Source: Taibaiella sp. (lineage in GTDB: Bacteria; Bacteroidota; Bacteroidia; Chitinophagales; Chitinophagaceae). Taken from it: a stretch of 46,509 bases of DNA. Both the position numbers and the translations under genes were made by a program. Below are positions 33,210 to 41,324 of this stretch, in pieces (within the stretch, counting starts at the first letter, position 1; each line of letters starts with the position of its first letter). The stretch lies in contig JACDGL010000012.1 of assembly GCA_013815385.1 (NCBI GenBank), positions 82,019 through 128,527 on the forward strand, given 5' to 3'. Below the pieces are notes generated by a model that was given only the letters and a program-made list of their open reading frames with translations, was not told where the DNA came from and did not search any database.

Positions 33210-33866
33210 ATGCTTACACTCAAGACATCAAAAGCGCGGGAAAATATATTAGCAAAGATACGTAAGGGCCTTAATGAAGGCACTGTAGCCATACCATTCC
33301 CTGAAGTGGAAAAAGATACTTCTCCGGTATTTGCCAAATCCGATCTGTCTCCTGAAGAAACATTTGCAGAAGCGTTTATACAACTGGGCGGGAAATTCGT
33401 CTTTTGTGAAAATGAGCAGGAATTACTCGGCCATATAGCTGATCTCTATGAAAGCAGGCAATGGAAACAGTTACTATGTGCAGATAAGCATTTATTGCAG
33501 CTTTTTCAGAATAACAAGTTGGATATAGCTGGTGATGCCGCATGTAACGATGGTACCGCAGATGCCTGCATTACCGGTTGCGAAATGCTGGTAGCCCGTA
33601 CAGGCTCAGCAATCATTAGCAGTAACCAATATCTGGGACGTACGTCTACTGTTTTTTATCCTGTACATATCATTGTCGCCTATGCGGGGCAGTTAGTGAC
33701 AGATATAGATACGGCGTTAGCAGGGCTGAAAAAACGTTATGGAAATACGCTTCCCTCAATGGTCAATTTGAATACAGGGCCCAGCCGCACGGCAGATATT
33801 GAAAAGACACTTGTAGTAGGCGTGCACGGTCCGGGTGAAGTATTTTGTTTCTATATAAATGCATAA
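33210..33866 (+). CDS. LUD-domain protein (LutC-like)
   Basis: A 218-residue cytoplasmic protein of the lactate-utilisation LUD-domain family. The second half carries the family features ACITGCEMLVARTGSAIISS and the ending ADIEKTLVVGVHGPGEVFCF. In other bacteria LutC works with LutA/LutB iron-sulfur proteins in lactate oxidation. Those partners are absent from the window, and this protein sits behind ftsH, an arrangement I believe is common in Bacteroidota, where its role is unknown. Confidence 0.85.
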   Translation: MLTLKTSKARENILAKIRKGLNEGTVAIPFPEVEKDTSPVFAKSDLSPEETFAEAFIQLGGKFVFCENEQELLGHIADLYESRQWKQLLCADKHLLQLFQNNKLDIAGDAACNDGTADACITGCEMLVARTGSAIISSNQYLGRTSTVFYPVHIIVAYAGQLVTDIDTALAGLKKRYGNTLPSMVNLNTGPSRTADIEKTLVVGVHGPGEVFCFYINA

Positions 33867-33909
33867 AAAAATAATGCTGGGGACACTTACGTACCACTCA
33901 GCATTATTT
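33865..33909 (-). terminator. Intrinsic terminator, best on the minus strand
   Basis: AAATAATGCTG (33869-33879) pairs perfectly with 33899-33909 around a 19-nt loop. On the minus strand the right arm runs into seven T residues; on the plus strand it runs into TTTCGG. It therefore mainly ends leftward transcripts from 34.0-34.3 kb, though it may also stop the LUD transcript. Confidence 0.65.
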
Positions 33910-34045
33910 CGGGGTATAATTTGTAACGTGGGTATTCGGTATAAATGAAGCTTCTCAGGTTTAGGGAGGGGCTAGCATATCAATCAGAGCTTTAAATAAA
34001 ACGTAGATTGGATACAAAGAAAGGATTACCCATCTTATTGATAAG

Positions 34046-34101
34046 GGGGCATTTGCCGAACTGCCTGTTTCATCCGACGAATGGTAGGTTACACCCGACG
34101 A
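34046..34101. repeat. Three direct repeats at exact 21-bp spacing
   Basis: GTTTCATCCGACGA (34067-34080) and GTTACACCCGACGA (34088-34101) match at 12 of 14 positions. A weaker third copy at 34046-34059 matches the 34067 copy at 9 of 14. The period is 21 bp, two DNA turns, as in direct-repeat sites for LytTR-type response regulators (inference). They lie just past the stop codon of the small secreted-protein gene. Confidence 0.55.
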
Positions 34102-34109
34102 CAGCCCTT

Positions 34110-34340
34110 TTATTGATCTGATTCCTTAGGCTTTATCCCTGCTGTTATGCTTATTTTATTGAACGCGATCATAAAATCAGCCCACAAATTCCCGGATACC
34201 GGTATTTGCATATTATCCTCCATTACCAGGATCTCTGATGTCTCATACCTGCGTATATGGTGCATAGTACTGCTATCTCCTCCTGCATAGGAGTAAATGC
34301 TAAACAGGAGCAATAATATAGCGGCGAAGAGGCTATGCAT
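34110..34340 (-). CDS. Small secreted protein of unknown function
   Basis: A 76-residue protein with a signal peptide (MHSLFAAILLLLFSIYSYAG), leaving a mature peptide of about 56 residues containing RRYETSEILVMEDNMQIPVS. No motif recognised. A 3' region of about 200 bp with phased repeats and a strong terminator follows on the minus strand. It may be a small envelope or signalling peptide, or a fast-evolving lineage gene. Real coding is supported mainly by the signal peptide. Confidence 0.5.
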   Translation of the reverse strand: MHSLFAAILLLLFSIYSYAGGDSSTMHHIRRYETSEILVMEDNMQIPVSGNLWADFMIAFNKISITAGIKPKESDQ

Positions 34341-34378
34341 TTATAGGGAACTGAAAATGCATAGACAATGTTACTGAT

Positions 34379-34431
34379 AAACCTTATAAAAACCACATTA
34401 GCGACACGGTCTTTAATGCTATATAAGGTTT
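34379..34431 (+). promoter_or_regulatory. Long hairpin/inverted repeat upstream of adenine deaminase
   Basis: AAACCTTATA (34379-34388) and TATAAGGTTT (34422-34431) are perfect 10-bp arms. Inside them CATTA (34396-34400) pairs with TAATG (34414-34418). It ends 25 bp before the ade start. It could be a repressor operator or a structured RNA leader. Confidence 0.45.
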
Positions 34432-34444
34432 GAATGATGTGCGG

Positions 34445-34452
34445 TACATTTG
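34445..34452 (+). promoter_or_regulatory. -7 promoter element TACATTTG for ade
   Basis: An exact TAnnTTTG match only 4 bp before the ATG at 34457. If used, the mRNA would be leaderless or nearly so. Confidence 0.4.
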
Positions 34453-34456
34453 ATGT

Positions 34457-36097
34457 ATGTATTCCTTAGAGATAACAGGCCAGTACGTAGACTTATTTCA
34501 CAAGCGTATTTTCCCCGCCAGGATTGTTGTAAGTGATGGTATTATTATTGAGGTGCAGCAAATCGATGGTGCCCCACAACAGTATCTATTACCTGGGTTC
34601 ATTGATGCCCATGTACATATTGAAAGTGCTATGCTCACACCTGCAGCATTTGGCCGGATAGCTGTAACGCACGGGACCGTAGCCACCATATCCGACCCGC
34701 ATGAAATAGCTAATGTGTGCGGTGCGGAAGGGGTACAATATATGATAGAGAATAGCCGGCATACGCCATTAAAAATATTTTTTGGCGCTCCATCGTGCGT
34801 GCCGGCTACAATATTTGAGAATGCTGGTGCCACGCTAGATGTGGAAGCAGTGGCAAAGCTTTTGCGATCAGAGGATATATGGTATCTGTCCGAAATGATG
34901 AACTATCCCGGAGTTTTAAACAGGGATACGGATGTAATAGCGAAAATAGATGCTGCCCGCAATGCAGGCAAGCCGGTAGATGGCCATGCCCCGGGCTTGA
35001 AAGGTGAGTTAGCTAAGGTATATGCCACAGCAGGGATTACTACCGACCACGAATGCTATATGCTTGACGAGGCAATAGATAAAATAAACTGCGGGATGCA
35101 TATACTGATACGCGAGGGTAGTGCTGCAAAGAATTACGAGGCATTAGCTTCCTTGCTGCGTACCCATCCGCATAAGGTTATGTTTTGCAGTGATGACAAG
35201 CACCCTGATGAACTGGTGCTTGGGCATATAAACCGGGTTGTAAAAAGAGCTTTGAATGATGGATACGATGTGTATGATGTATTACGGGCTGCATGCATTA
35301 ACCCGGCGATTCATTATAAAATCCCTGTTGGTTTGTTACGGATTGGTGATCCTGCCGACTTTATAGTCCTTAGTGATCTGCAACAGCCTGAAGTATTGCA
35401 AACATATATTAAAGGGCAACTGGTAGCGGAACGGGGCAAGCCCTTATTACCTGTAACATCACCTGCTGTTATCAATAATTTCATAGCTAAAGAGAAACAA
35501 CCGGATAACTTCGCCATACATACTGATCTTACTGACCCTGTAATAAGGGTAATAGAGGCAATAGAAGGGCAGCTGATCACCAACGAACTGCAACTGCCAG
35601 GGAAAGCCGTTAACGGACAACTGGTAAGTGATGTAGCAAATGATATATTGAAGATAGTGGTTGTGAACAGATACGAAGAGTATGCCACCCCTGCTGTTGC
35701 ATTTATTAAAAACTTTGGCCTCCAGCGCGGAGCGATAGCATCTACGGTAGCGCATGATTGCCATAATATAATAGCAGTAGGCACTGATGATGATAGCATA
35801 TGTGCTGCAGTGAATTCATTGATAGCATGCAAAGGAGGTATAGCGGTTGCCGAAAATGCAGATAATGTTACCACAATGCCATTGCCCATAGGTGGAATAA
35901 TGAGCGACAAAGATGCTTATGAAACAGCGGCCCAATATTCACTGCTGGATAATAAAGCAAAGGCGCTTGGTACGCCTTTGAAAGCCCCTTTTATGACGCT
36001 ATCATTTATGGCGCTTCTGGTGATCCCATCTTTGAAGCTGAGCGATAAGGGCCTGTTTGATGGAAGCAGATTCTCCTTTACTGATGTTATAGTATAA
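34457..36097 (+). CDS. ade: Adenine deaminase
   Basis: Converts adenine to hypoxanthine and ammonia for purine salvage in the cytoplasm. The 546-residue protein is of the bacterial adenine-deaminase (amidohydrolase) type. The metal-binding HxH sits in LPGFIDAHVHIESAML (H52 and H54), followed by TVATISDPHEIANVCG. Later metal-site regions are DGHAPGLKGELAKVY, TTDHECYMLDEAIDKI and MFCSDDKHPDELVLGHI. The C-terminal domain contains RGAIASTVAHDCHNIIAVG and ADNVTTMPLPIGGIMSD. It is preceded by a long inverted repeat and is convergent with pabA/trpG. Confidence 0.95.
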   Translation: MYSLEITGQYVDLFHKRIFPARIVVSDGIIIEVQQIDGAPQQYLLPGFIDAHVHIESAMLTPAAFGRIAVTHGTVATISDPHEIANVCGAEGVQYMIENSRHTPLKIFFGAPSCVPATIFENAGATLDVEAVAKLLRSEDIWYLSEMMNYPGVLNRDTDVIAKIDAARNAGKPVDGHAPGLKGELAKVYATAGITTDHECYMLDEAIDKINCGMHILIREGSAAKNYEALASLLRTHPHKVMFCSDDKHPDELVLGHINRVVKRALNDGYDVYDVLRAACINPAIHYKIPVGLLRIGDPADFIVLSDLQQPEVLQTYIKGQLVAERGKPLLPVTSPAVINNFIAKEKQPDNFAIHTDLTDPVIRVIEAIEGQLITNELQLPGKAVNGQLVSDVANDILKIVVVNRYEEYATPAVAFIKNFGLQRGAIASTVAHDCHNIIAVGTDDDSICAAVNSLIACKGGIAVAENADNVTTMPLPIGGIMSDKDAYETAAQYSLLDNKAKALGTPLKAPFMTLSFMALLVIPSLKLSDKGLFDGSRFSFTDVIV

Positions 36098-36102
36098 GGC
36101 AC

Positions 36103-36669
36103 TTATCGGTACATAGCAGCCCAGTTATTAAGCATTTGTTGTCCGCACCCTGTGAGTATAGACTCGGGGTGGAACTGGATGCCTATACAAGGATATTGCT
36201 GATGGGCTACAGCCATGATAGTGCCATCATCTGTATGGGCAATGGAAGATAAGCCCGTGCCTTCCAGATGCTCTATGATCAGTGAATGGTAGCGCATAGC
36301 GGTAAACGGGGAGGCTATGCCTGTGAATAAAGGATGGCCTGCATGGTACATGCTGCTTGTTTTACCATGCATAGGGTATGCTGCATGGGCCAGCTTAGCG
36401 CCAAAATGCATCCCTATAGCCTGGTGCCCGAGGCATACTCCCAATATAGGTATACGCTTATGAAAATGTTTCACAACACCCATGCTGATGCCTGCCTGTA
36501 AAGGTGTTTCAGGGCCGGGGGAGATGATGATACGTTCAGGATCCAGAGCGCTTAGTTGGCTTATAGATAATTCATCGTTGTGGTACACGGTACATTCATT
36601 ACCGGTAAGCAACAGGTAATGGTGCAATATGTAGGTGAATGAATCGTAATTATCAATGAGTACCCACAT
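36103..36669 (-). CDS. pabA: Glutamine amidotransferase, PabA/TrpG type
   Basis: The glutaminase subunit that feeds ammonia to aminodeoxychorismate synthase (folate) or anthranilate synthase (tryptophan). The 188-residue class I amidotransferase has LIDNYDSFTYILHHYL, the oxyanion strand SPGPETPLQAG, the catalytic C79 in GVCLGHQAIG, and H167/E169 in GIQFHPESILTG. Without the chorismate-binding partner nearby, PabA and TrpG cannot be told apart; the symbol is provisional. It starts 1 bp after cvpA in a leftward operon with cvpA, yqeY and gldC. Confidence 0.9.
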   Translation of the reverse strand: MWVLIDNYDSFTYILHHYLLLTGNECTVYHNDELSISQLSALDPERIIISPGPETPLQAGISMGVVKHFHKRIPILGVCLGHQAIGMHFGAKLAHAAYPMHGKTSSMYHAGHPLFTGIASPFTAMRYHSLIIEHLEGTGLSSIAHTDDGTIMAVAHQQYPCIGIQFHPESILTGCGQQMLNNWAAMYR

Positions 36670-36670
36670 G

Positions 36671-37204
36671 CTATAGCTTGTGATTGACGCTGCTGAAGTA
36701 TGCCTTCAGATCGCTGAATGTATGCTTTGCAAAAGGAATGAACCGGCCTATATATTCAAACATTATAGGTGCAATGGGTTTAGCATACTTATAGGTTTTG
36801 GATGAGGCTATGGTTTCGGGAGTTATCAAATGCATCTGGTTGCCGATCCACAATGCGGAGCTCCACAGAAAGGCAGCTATAAAGGCATACATCAAGCCAC
36901 CCAGTATCCTATCGAGCCAGCCAAGCTGCACTACCTTAAATGCTTTTTGCAGGAGTTTTGCAAGCAGCTTTACCAGGTACACCACAGCAATGAAAAGAAC
37001 GACATAGCTAAGTACCTGCGCCCAGCCCGATGTAATATACCCATGCCGCAGCAGGTAGGTTGCCAGGATGCTTGATAGCTGCAGCGCACATACAATACCC
37101 AATATGATAGCAACAAATGAAAAGACACCTACTATAATGCCTTTCATAGAGCCTTTTGCAAAAAAAACAACCACCAGCAAGATACCTATGATATCCAGTA
37201 CCAT
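36671..37204 (-). CDS. CvpA-family membrane protein
   Basis: A 177-residue inner-membrane protein with four hydrophobic segments (about 2-17, 23-45, 65-85 and 103-122) and the family start DIIGILLVVVFFAKGSMKGI, with LDRILGGLMYAFIAAFLWSS in the third-fourth helix region. CvpA was named for colicin V production in E. coli; in other bacteria it affects envelope integrity. It lies 4 bp after yqeY in the gldC operon. Confidence 0.85.
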   Translation of the reverse strand: MVLDIIGILLVVVFFAKGSMKGIIVGVFSFVAIILGIVCALQLSSILATYLLRHGYITSGWAQVLSYVVLFIAVVYLVKLLAKLLQKAFKVVQLGWLDRILGGLMYAFIAAFLWSSALWIGNQMHLITPETIASSKTYKYAKPIAPIMFEYIGRFIPFAKHTFSDLKAYFSSVNHKL

Positions 37205-37208
37205 TACA

Positions 37209-37667
37209 CTATGCGTTTTGCGAAAGTAGCTGCTTTACAGTTTCAGATATCAGTTTACCATCTGCCTTGCCAGCCAGTTGCTTTGTAGCTACACCCATTA
37301 CCTTGCCCATATCGGCCGGGGATGTAGCGCCTACTTGTGCTATAATGGCCTGTAACTCTTTCTTCACCTCTTCTGCGCCCATTTGCTGCGGCAGGAATTT
37401 TTCTATTATTGCCAGCTCCTCGCGCTCTTTTTTTGCCAGGTCTTCGCGGTTTTGTTTTTCAAATATTTCTAACGAGTCGCGGCGTTGCTTGGCCAGCTTC
37501 TGCAGCATTTTGGTTTCGGTAGCTTCACTGATATTCTCGCTGGCCCCTTCTGAAGTTTTTTCTATCAGTATGGCCGCTTTTATAGCACGCAGGGTACGCA
37601 GCGCTGCCTCATCTTTGGCGCGCATTGCATTCTTCAGGTCTTCCATTACCTTTTGTTCCAGTGACAT
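37209..37667 (-). CDS. GatB/YqeY-domain protein
   Basis: A 152-residue, mostly helical protein matching YqeY: the start LEQKVMEDLKNAMRAKDEAALRTLR, the middle KREELAIIEKFLPQQMGAEE and the end DMGKVMGVATKQLAGKADG. The domain resembles the tRNA-binding tail domain of GatB amidotransferase, but the function of the stand-alone form is unknown. It lies between gldC and cvpA. Confidence 0.93.
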   Translation of the reverse strand: MSLEQKVMEDLKNAMRAKDEAALRTLRAIKAAILIEKTSEGASENISEATETKMLQKLAKQRRDSLEIFEKQNREDLAKKEREELAIIEKFLPQQMGAEEVKKELQAIIAQVGATSPADMGKVMGVATKQLAGKADGKLISETVKQLLSQNA

Positions 37668-37712
37668 GGTCTTAAGATTAAAATATTGTTACTTAAAATT
37701 TATTTCACCTAC

Positions 37713-38060
37713 CTATTCAGGATTCTTTTCCAGCGCTTCAATAGCTTTTTTGTGGAAAGCTTTTGCAAACTCTTTCAGCTCCGCAGCAAGCGCTTCATTT
37801 TTAGTGGCCCGCAGATAAGTATCTGACATGCCAAAAAGCGTCTGGAAGAAGAAATCATTCATTTCATCCACCATCATCTTGTTGGTCCAGAGGTCTATAC
37901 GCAGGGCCGATTTTTCTTCGCCATCCCATAGCCCCAGCAATATGGCTTTTGCAATTTGCGGTTCTTCCACGCCACCATCGGGCGCAAACCATTCTATGCT
38001 TTCCGGCATTTTGTCCTCATCCAGCTCTACGTGGATATTAATAGTAGATTTTTTGCTCAT
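37713..38060 (-). CDS. gldC: Gliding motility protein GldC
   Basis: A 115-residue soluble protein with the GldC pattern: STINIHVELDEDKMPESIEW, LGLWDGEEKSALRIDLWTNK and MNDFFFQTLFGMSDTYLRAT. In Flavobacterium, GldC supports gliding motility but is less essential than the core T9SS components. It is first gene of the leftward operon gldC-yqeY-cvpA-pabA. Its presence supports a Bacteroidota origin, though it does not prove that this strain glides. Confidence 0.93.
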   Translation of the reverse strand: MSKKSTINIHVELDEDKMPESIEWFAPDGGVEEPQIAKAILLGLWDGEEKSALRIDLWTNKMMVDEMNDFFFQTLFGMSDTYLRATKNEALAAELKEFAKAFHKKAIEALEKNPE

Positions 38061-38170
38061 TGTAGCTATTCAGATGCCAAATGTAAGATGAGAAATTGAT
38101 ATGTGGGTTGCAACAACGATAGCAACCAATCAACTAATCTACTAATTTAGCGCAATAAATACACCCATCA

Positions 38171-38914
38171 ATGAAGTTACTGGAGCATAAGGTAGCCCTT
38201 ATAACCGGCGCAAGCCGCGGCATAGGGGAAGCTATAGCTATAAAATTTGCAGAGCAGGGCGCTACTATCGCTTTTACCTATTTATCATCAGAAGAACGTG
38301 CAAAGACCCTGGAAGAAAAACTTGCCGGGTATGGCGTAAAGGCGAAGGGCTATAAGTCGGACGCAGGCGATTATAAAGCAGCAGAGCAGCTGGCAAATGA
38401 CGTGATGAAAGAAATGGGCACCATAGATATATGCGTGAACAATGCCGGCATATCGCGCGATAACCTGCTGCTGCGGCTTACACCGGAGCAATGGGACGAA
38501 GTGATGCAGGCCAACCTGAAATCGGTATACAACCTTACCCGGCAAGTAATAAAGCCCATGATGAAGGCACGCAGCGGCAGCATCATCAACCTGAGCTCTA
38601 TAGTAGGTGTAAAGGGCAACCCCGGGCAGAGCTGCTATGCCGCCTCTAAAGCCGGCATAATAGGGTTTACCAAATCAATAGCCCAGGAAATAGGCAGCCG
38701 CAACATACGCGTTAATGCAATAGCCCCCGGCTTTATAGAAACGGATATGACCCACTACCTGAAAGACGGAGGTGATAAATGGTTTGAGAAGATACCCATG
38801 CACCGCTTCGGGAAGGTAGAGGAAGTAGCTAATGTAGCCCTCTTCCTGGCATCGGGATTGAGCACTTATGTAACAGGGCAGGTGATAAGTGTGTGCGGGG
38901 GTATGAATACCTAA
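38171..38914 (+). CDS. fabG: 3-oxoacyl-[acyl-carrier-protein] reductase
   Basis: The NADPH-dependent reductase of type II fatty-acid synthesis. The 247-residue short-chain dehydrogenase has the nucleotide motif TGASRGIG (12-19), the NNAG motif (90-93), and catalytic N115, S143, Y156 and K160 (YAASK). It ends near VTGQVISVCGGMNT, the standard FabG end. A TAATTTAG box lies upstream of the start. It sits before fabH on the same strand, with 115 bp between, and fabH has its own promoter. Confidence 0.94.
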   Translation: MKLLEHKVALITGASRGIGEAIAIKFAEQGATIAFTYLSSEERAKTLEEKLAGYGVKAKGYKSDAGDYKAAEQLANDVMKEMGTIDICVNNAGISRDNLLLRLTPEQWDEVMQANLKSVYNLTRQVIKPMMKARSGSIINLSSIVGVKGNPGQSCYAASKAGIIGFTKSIAQEIGSRNIRVNAIAPGFIETDMTHYLKDGGDKWFEKIPMHRFGKVEEVANVALFLASGLSTYVTGQVISVCGGMNT

Positions 38915-38997
38915 GCTCCTATCAGCATAGTATCAACAACGAAGCGAGCCTTATATGGTTAATATACCTATGGGTAGCTACTTAGCGTATTAACAGC

Positions 38998-39005
38998 TAA
39001 TTTTG
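38998..39005 (+). promoter_or_regulatory. -7 promoter element TAATTTTG for fabH
   Basis: An exact TAnnTTTG match. It overlaps a possible upstream TTG start at 39003, which shows that translation most likely begins at the ATG at 39030. Confidence 0.5.
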
Positions 39006-39029
39006 CCATGTTTTAAAAACGAATTCAGG

Positions 39030-40028
39030 ATGGAAAAAATTCATGCTGCTATAACAGCAGTAGGCGGCTATGTACCGGAATATGTAATGACCAACTTTGA
39101 GTTGGAGCAGATGATGGATACATCGGACGAATGGATACAAAGCCGTACAGGTATACGCGAGCGCAGGATACTGAAAGGAGAAGGCAAGGGCTCGTCTGAT
39201 ATGGCGGTAGGCGCAGTAAAAGACCTGCTTGCCAAGCGCAATATGGATCCTAAAGAAATAGAACTGGTGATCTGTGCTACTACTACTCCTGATATGCAGT
39301 TCCCCGCTACGGCCAATGTGATATGTGATAAAGCCGGCATGACCAGCGCGTGGGGTTTTGATGTGAGCGCAGCATGCAGCGGTTTCCTTTTTGCATTGAC
39401 CACCGCCGCCCAGTTTATTGAGAACGGAAGGCATAAGAAAGTGCTGGTGATAGGTGTGGACAAGATGAGCTCAATAATGAACTATGAAGACCGCACTACC
39501 TCCATAATTTTTGGCGATGGGGGCGGCTGTGTGCTGCTGGAGCCTGATAATGAGGGTTATGGAATACTGGACTCCATACTGCGCAGCGATGGCAGCGGCC
39601 GTGCATTCCTGCACCAGAAAGCGGGCGGCTCGGTGAAGCCGGCTACGCTGGAAACGGTAATGAACAAAGAACATTACGTATACCAGGAAGGGCAGACGGT
39701 ATTTAAATTCGCGGTAAAGAATATGGCCGATGTGAGCGCCGAGATAATGGAGCGTAATAGCCTGACATCGGATGATGTGGCATGGCTGGTACCCCACCAG
39801 GCCAATAAACGCATTATTACCGCCACTGCCGACCGCATGAAGCTATCTGAAGAAAAGGTAATGATAAATATAGACCGCTTCGGCAATACCACTAACGGTA
39901 CCTTGCCGCTGTGCCTGTGGGAGTGGGAAAAACGCCTGCATAAAGGGGACAATATCATCCTGGCAGCATTTGGCGGCGGGTTTACCTGGGGCGCCACTTA
40001 TATAAAGTGGGCTTACGATACTAACTAA
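39030..40028 (+). CDS. fabH: 3-oxoacyl-[acyl-carrier-protein] synthase III
   Basis: Starts fatty-acid chains by condensing an acyl-CoA with malonyl-ACP. Counted from 39030 it is 332 residues, a normal length. The Cys-His-Asn triad is C116 (DVSAACSGFLFAL), H256 (WLVPHQANKRI) and N286 (DRFGNTTNGTLPL). The loop after N286, NGTLPLCLW, differs from the usual SAASIPLAL, and might affect primer choice, for example branched starters (inference). The TTG at 39003 is rejected because it overlaps the promoter. The prophage begins just after this gene, which appears intact. Confidence 0.94.
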   Translation: MEKIHAAITAVGGYVPEYVMTNFELEQMMDTSDEWIQSRTGIRERRILKGEGKGSSDMAVGAVKDLLAKRNMDPKEIELVICATTTPDMQFPATANVICDKAGMTSAWGFDVSAACSGFLFALTTAAQFIENGRHKKVLVIGVDKMSSIMNYEDRTTSIIFGDGGGCVLLEPDNEGYGILDSILRSDGSGRAFLHQKAGGSVKPATLETVMNKEHYVYQEGQTVFKFAVKNMADVSAEIMERNSLTSDDVAWLVPHQANKRIITATADRMKLSEEKVMINIDRFGNTTNGTLPLCLWEWEKRLHKGDNIILAAFGGGFTWGATYIKWAYDTN

Positions 40029-40217
40029 TAGCAGCCTATTTTAGCGCAAAAGGTAAAGTAAGGGGGGTAAAACGAAGTGTCATTTTATAAAGAATGTATA
40101 TTTTGGCGCAAAATCTGCGCTGGGATTGATTTATAGCCGATTTTCAGGGGGATTATTGAGAAAACGAAATGTCGGAAAGAGTTTAATTAGGTTGGATTAG
40201 GGTTTAATTGGTGGGGG
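40029..40217. other. Prophage left-end region with repeated motifs
   Basis: Noncoding. TTTTAGCGCAAAA (40039-40051) and TTTTGGCGCAAAA (40101-40113) are near-identical. AAAACGAAGTGTC (40069-40081) and AAAACGAAATGTC (40161-40173) form a second pair. Each pair is followed or separated by a G-run. They are candidates for transposase end-binding sites and define where the host-phage junction should be. Confidence 0.5.
40161..40176 (+). repeat. 16-bp repeat AAAACGAAATGTCGGA, copy 1
   Basis: Identical to 41325-41340, where it covers the start codon of the first early gene. A shortened copy (AAAACGAAGTGTC) lies at 40069-40081. Confidence 0.6.
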
Positions 40218-41234
40218 CTATTTCTTTGGTTTTGGAGGGGCAGATTTAATTGGCTCGTTGAGAACCTGCATTTTATCTAATAAAGCCCGTGTAATCACCT
40301 TTTGCTCGTGCATATCGGCCTCCAGATCGTTGATGCGGTGATATAGTTCTACCGGCTCGCTGAAATCGGCGGATAGCTTCATTCTGCCGTACCATATCTC
40401 CAGCACATCTTCTATATCAATCTCTGAGGTGGGATACTCTTTGCGATGGGTAACAGTATCTGATTTTATAACAATTTTGCCCCGCTCTTTTATTCTATTC
40501 AAAAGCCTTTTTACCACTACACCGCTGCGCGTAACTACAATGTGGACGCGGTTTTCACGTATATTATCAAAATCATCTACCCATTGCCCTATAACACGAT
40601 CGCCATTAATAATATTCGGTGCCATTGATGGGCCATCTACCTCAAACATGCGGTAAGTGGCATTATCAAGGCCGGGTATGCGGTAAGATGGCAACGTGGT
40701 AATAAATTCAGGGTATCCATAGCCTGAAAGGTAGCCTGCGCGCGCCTTTACGGGTACATATATAATATTCTCTTCCTTACGCTCATTGACCGTAATAACC
40801 ATTGGCATGCCCAGGTTAAACCGGCCCTTCTCCGGAGCACTATTTAAAGCAGCCTTTTTACCATTGTTTTTACCAGAATTACGAGTAGGTGTTACAGTAG
40901 GGGTTACAAAATCCGTTACATATACATCGTTTTGGGCAGGGGGTATGGCTGCTTTATTTACTCCATACCGGGTATTTGGTTCATTTACCGAGGGGGTATT
41001 GGCACTTTTTTGTGCGGTTTTAAGCATATGCCCCTTACCTGTTATCAGCCAGTTTATATCAATTACTTCGTATTTTCTAAGTATCTTATCCAAAAAATCA
41101 AACGACGGCCTGGTCTTTCCTGCACGTATTGAACTCAATACAGATTCGGATGTATCCAGCTCCTGCGCCAGCTTATAGGCGGTGAGCCCAGTATGCTTTA
41201 AAAAAGCTTCGAACCGGGTTAAAAAAGTTTTCAT
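40218..41234 (-). CDS. Prophage repressor: helix-turn-helix plus S24 (LexA-like) peptidase
   Basis: Maintains lysogeny by binding the early operator, and can probably cleave itself on induction. From the ATG at 41234 it is 338 residues. An N-terminal XRE-type helix-turn-helix is at about 5-65 (TAYKLAQELDTSESVLSSIR). A long linker is rich in Asn/Thr/Lys. The C-terminal peptidase has S203 (VDGPSMAPNI) and K242 (VVVKRLL), the catalytic pair. A possible Ala-Gly cleavage site lies at A166-G167 (KARAGYL), so RecA-stimulated self-cleavage is plausible. The frame extends 19 codons upstream to a TTG, but this overlaps the operator and is not preferred. It ends in a Pro/Lys-rich tail. Confidence 0.88.
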   Translation of the reverse strand: MKTFLTRFEAFLKHTGLTAYKLAQELDTSESVLSSIRAGKTRPSFDFLDKILRKYEVIDINWLITGKGHMLKTAQKSANTPSVNEPNTRYGVNKAAIPPAQNDVYVTDFVTPTVTPTRNSGKNNGKKAALNSAPEKGRFNLGMPMVITVNERKEENIIYVPVKARAGYLSGYGYPEFITTLPSYRIPGLDNATYRMFEVDGPSMAPNIINGDRVIGQWVDDFDNIRENRVHIVVTRSGVVVKRLLNRIKERGKIVIKSDTVTHRKEYPTSEIDIEDVLEIWYGRMKLSADFSEPVELYHRINDLEADMHEQKVITRALLDKMQVLNEPIKSAPPKPKK

Positions 41235-41238
41235 AAAA

Positions 41239-41283
41239 ATACTTAGTAAATACTTGATACTTAGAAAATGTTTAGTACTTTCG
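41239..41283 (+). promoter_or_regulatory. Early promoter with iterated operator sites
   Basis: TTG at 41254-41256 and TACTTTCG at 41276-41283 form a Bacteroidota promoter with 19-bp spacing reading into the early operon. ATACTT-type sites lie over it: 41239-41246 (ATACTTAG), 41250-41256 (ATACTTG), 41257-41264 (ATACTTAG) and GTACTT at 41275-41280. These are likely repressor sites. Confidence 0.6.
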
Positions 41284-41315
41284 TCTTGCAAATGAAGATT
41301 AATTGCTTCATTCTA

Positions 41316-41323
41316 CAAATATA
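41316..41323 (-). promoter_or_regulatory. Candidate repressor promoter -7 element
   Basis: On the minus strand TATATTTG is an exact TAnnTTTG match, about 80 bp before the repressor ATG. It would place the rightward and leftward promoters face to face, with the operators downstream of the leftward one. No good TTG is seen at the usual distance. Confidence 0.35.
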
Positions 41324-41324
41324 C

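Noticed and set aside
34379-34431. Purine riboswitch upstream of adenine deaminase
   Set aside because: The stem is present, but I do not see the three-way junction and loop sequences of the known purine riboswitch. It is kept only as an unassigned inverted repeat.
39003-39029. Upstream TTG start for fabH
   Set aside because: It overlaps an exact -7 promoter box, and FabH alignments begin at the ATG at 39030.
41235-41291. Upstream TTG start for the prophage repressor
   Set aside because: The added 19 residues cover the operator region and precede a normal helix-turn-helix start at 41234.
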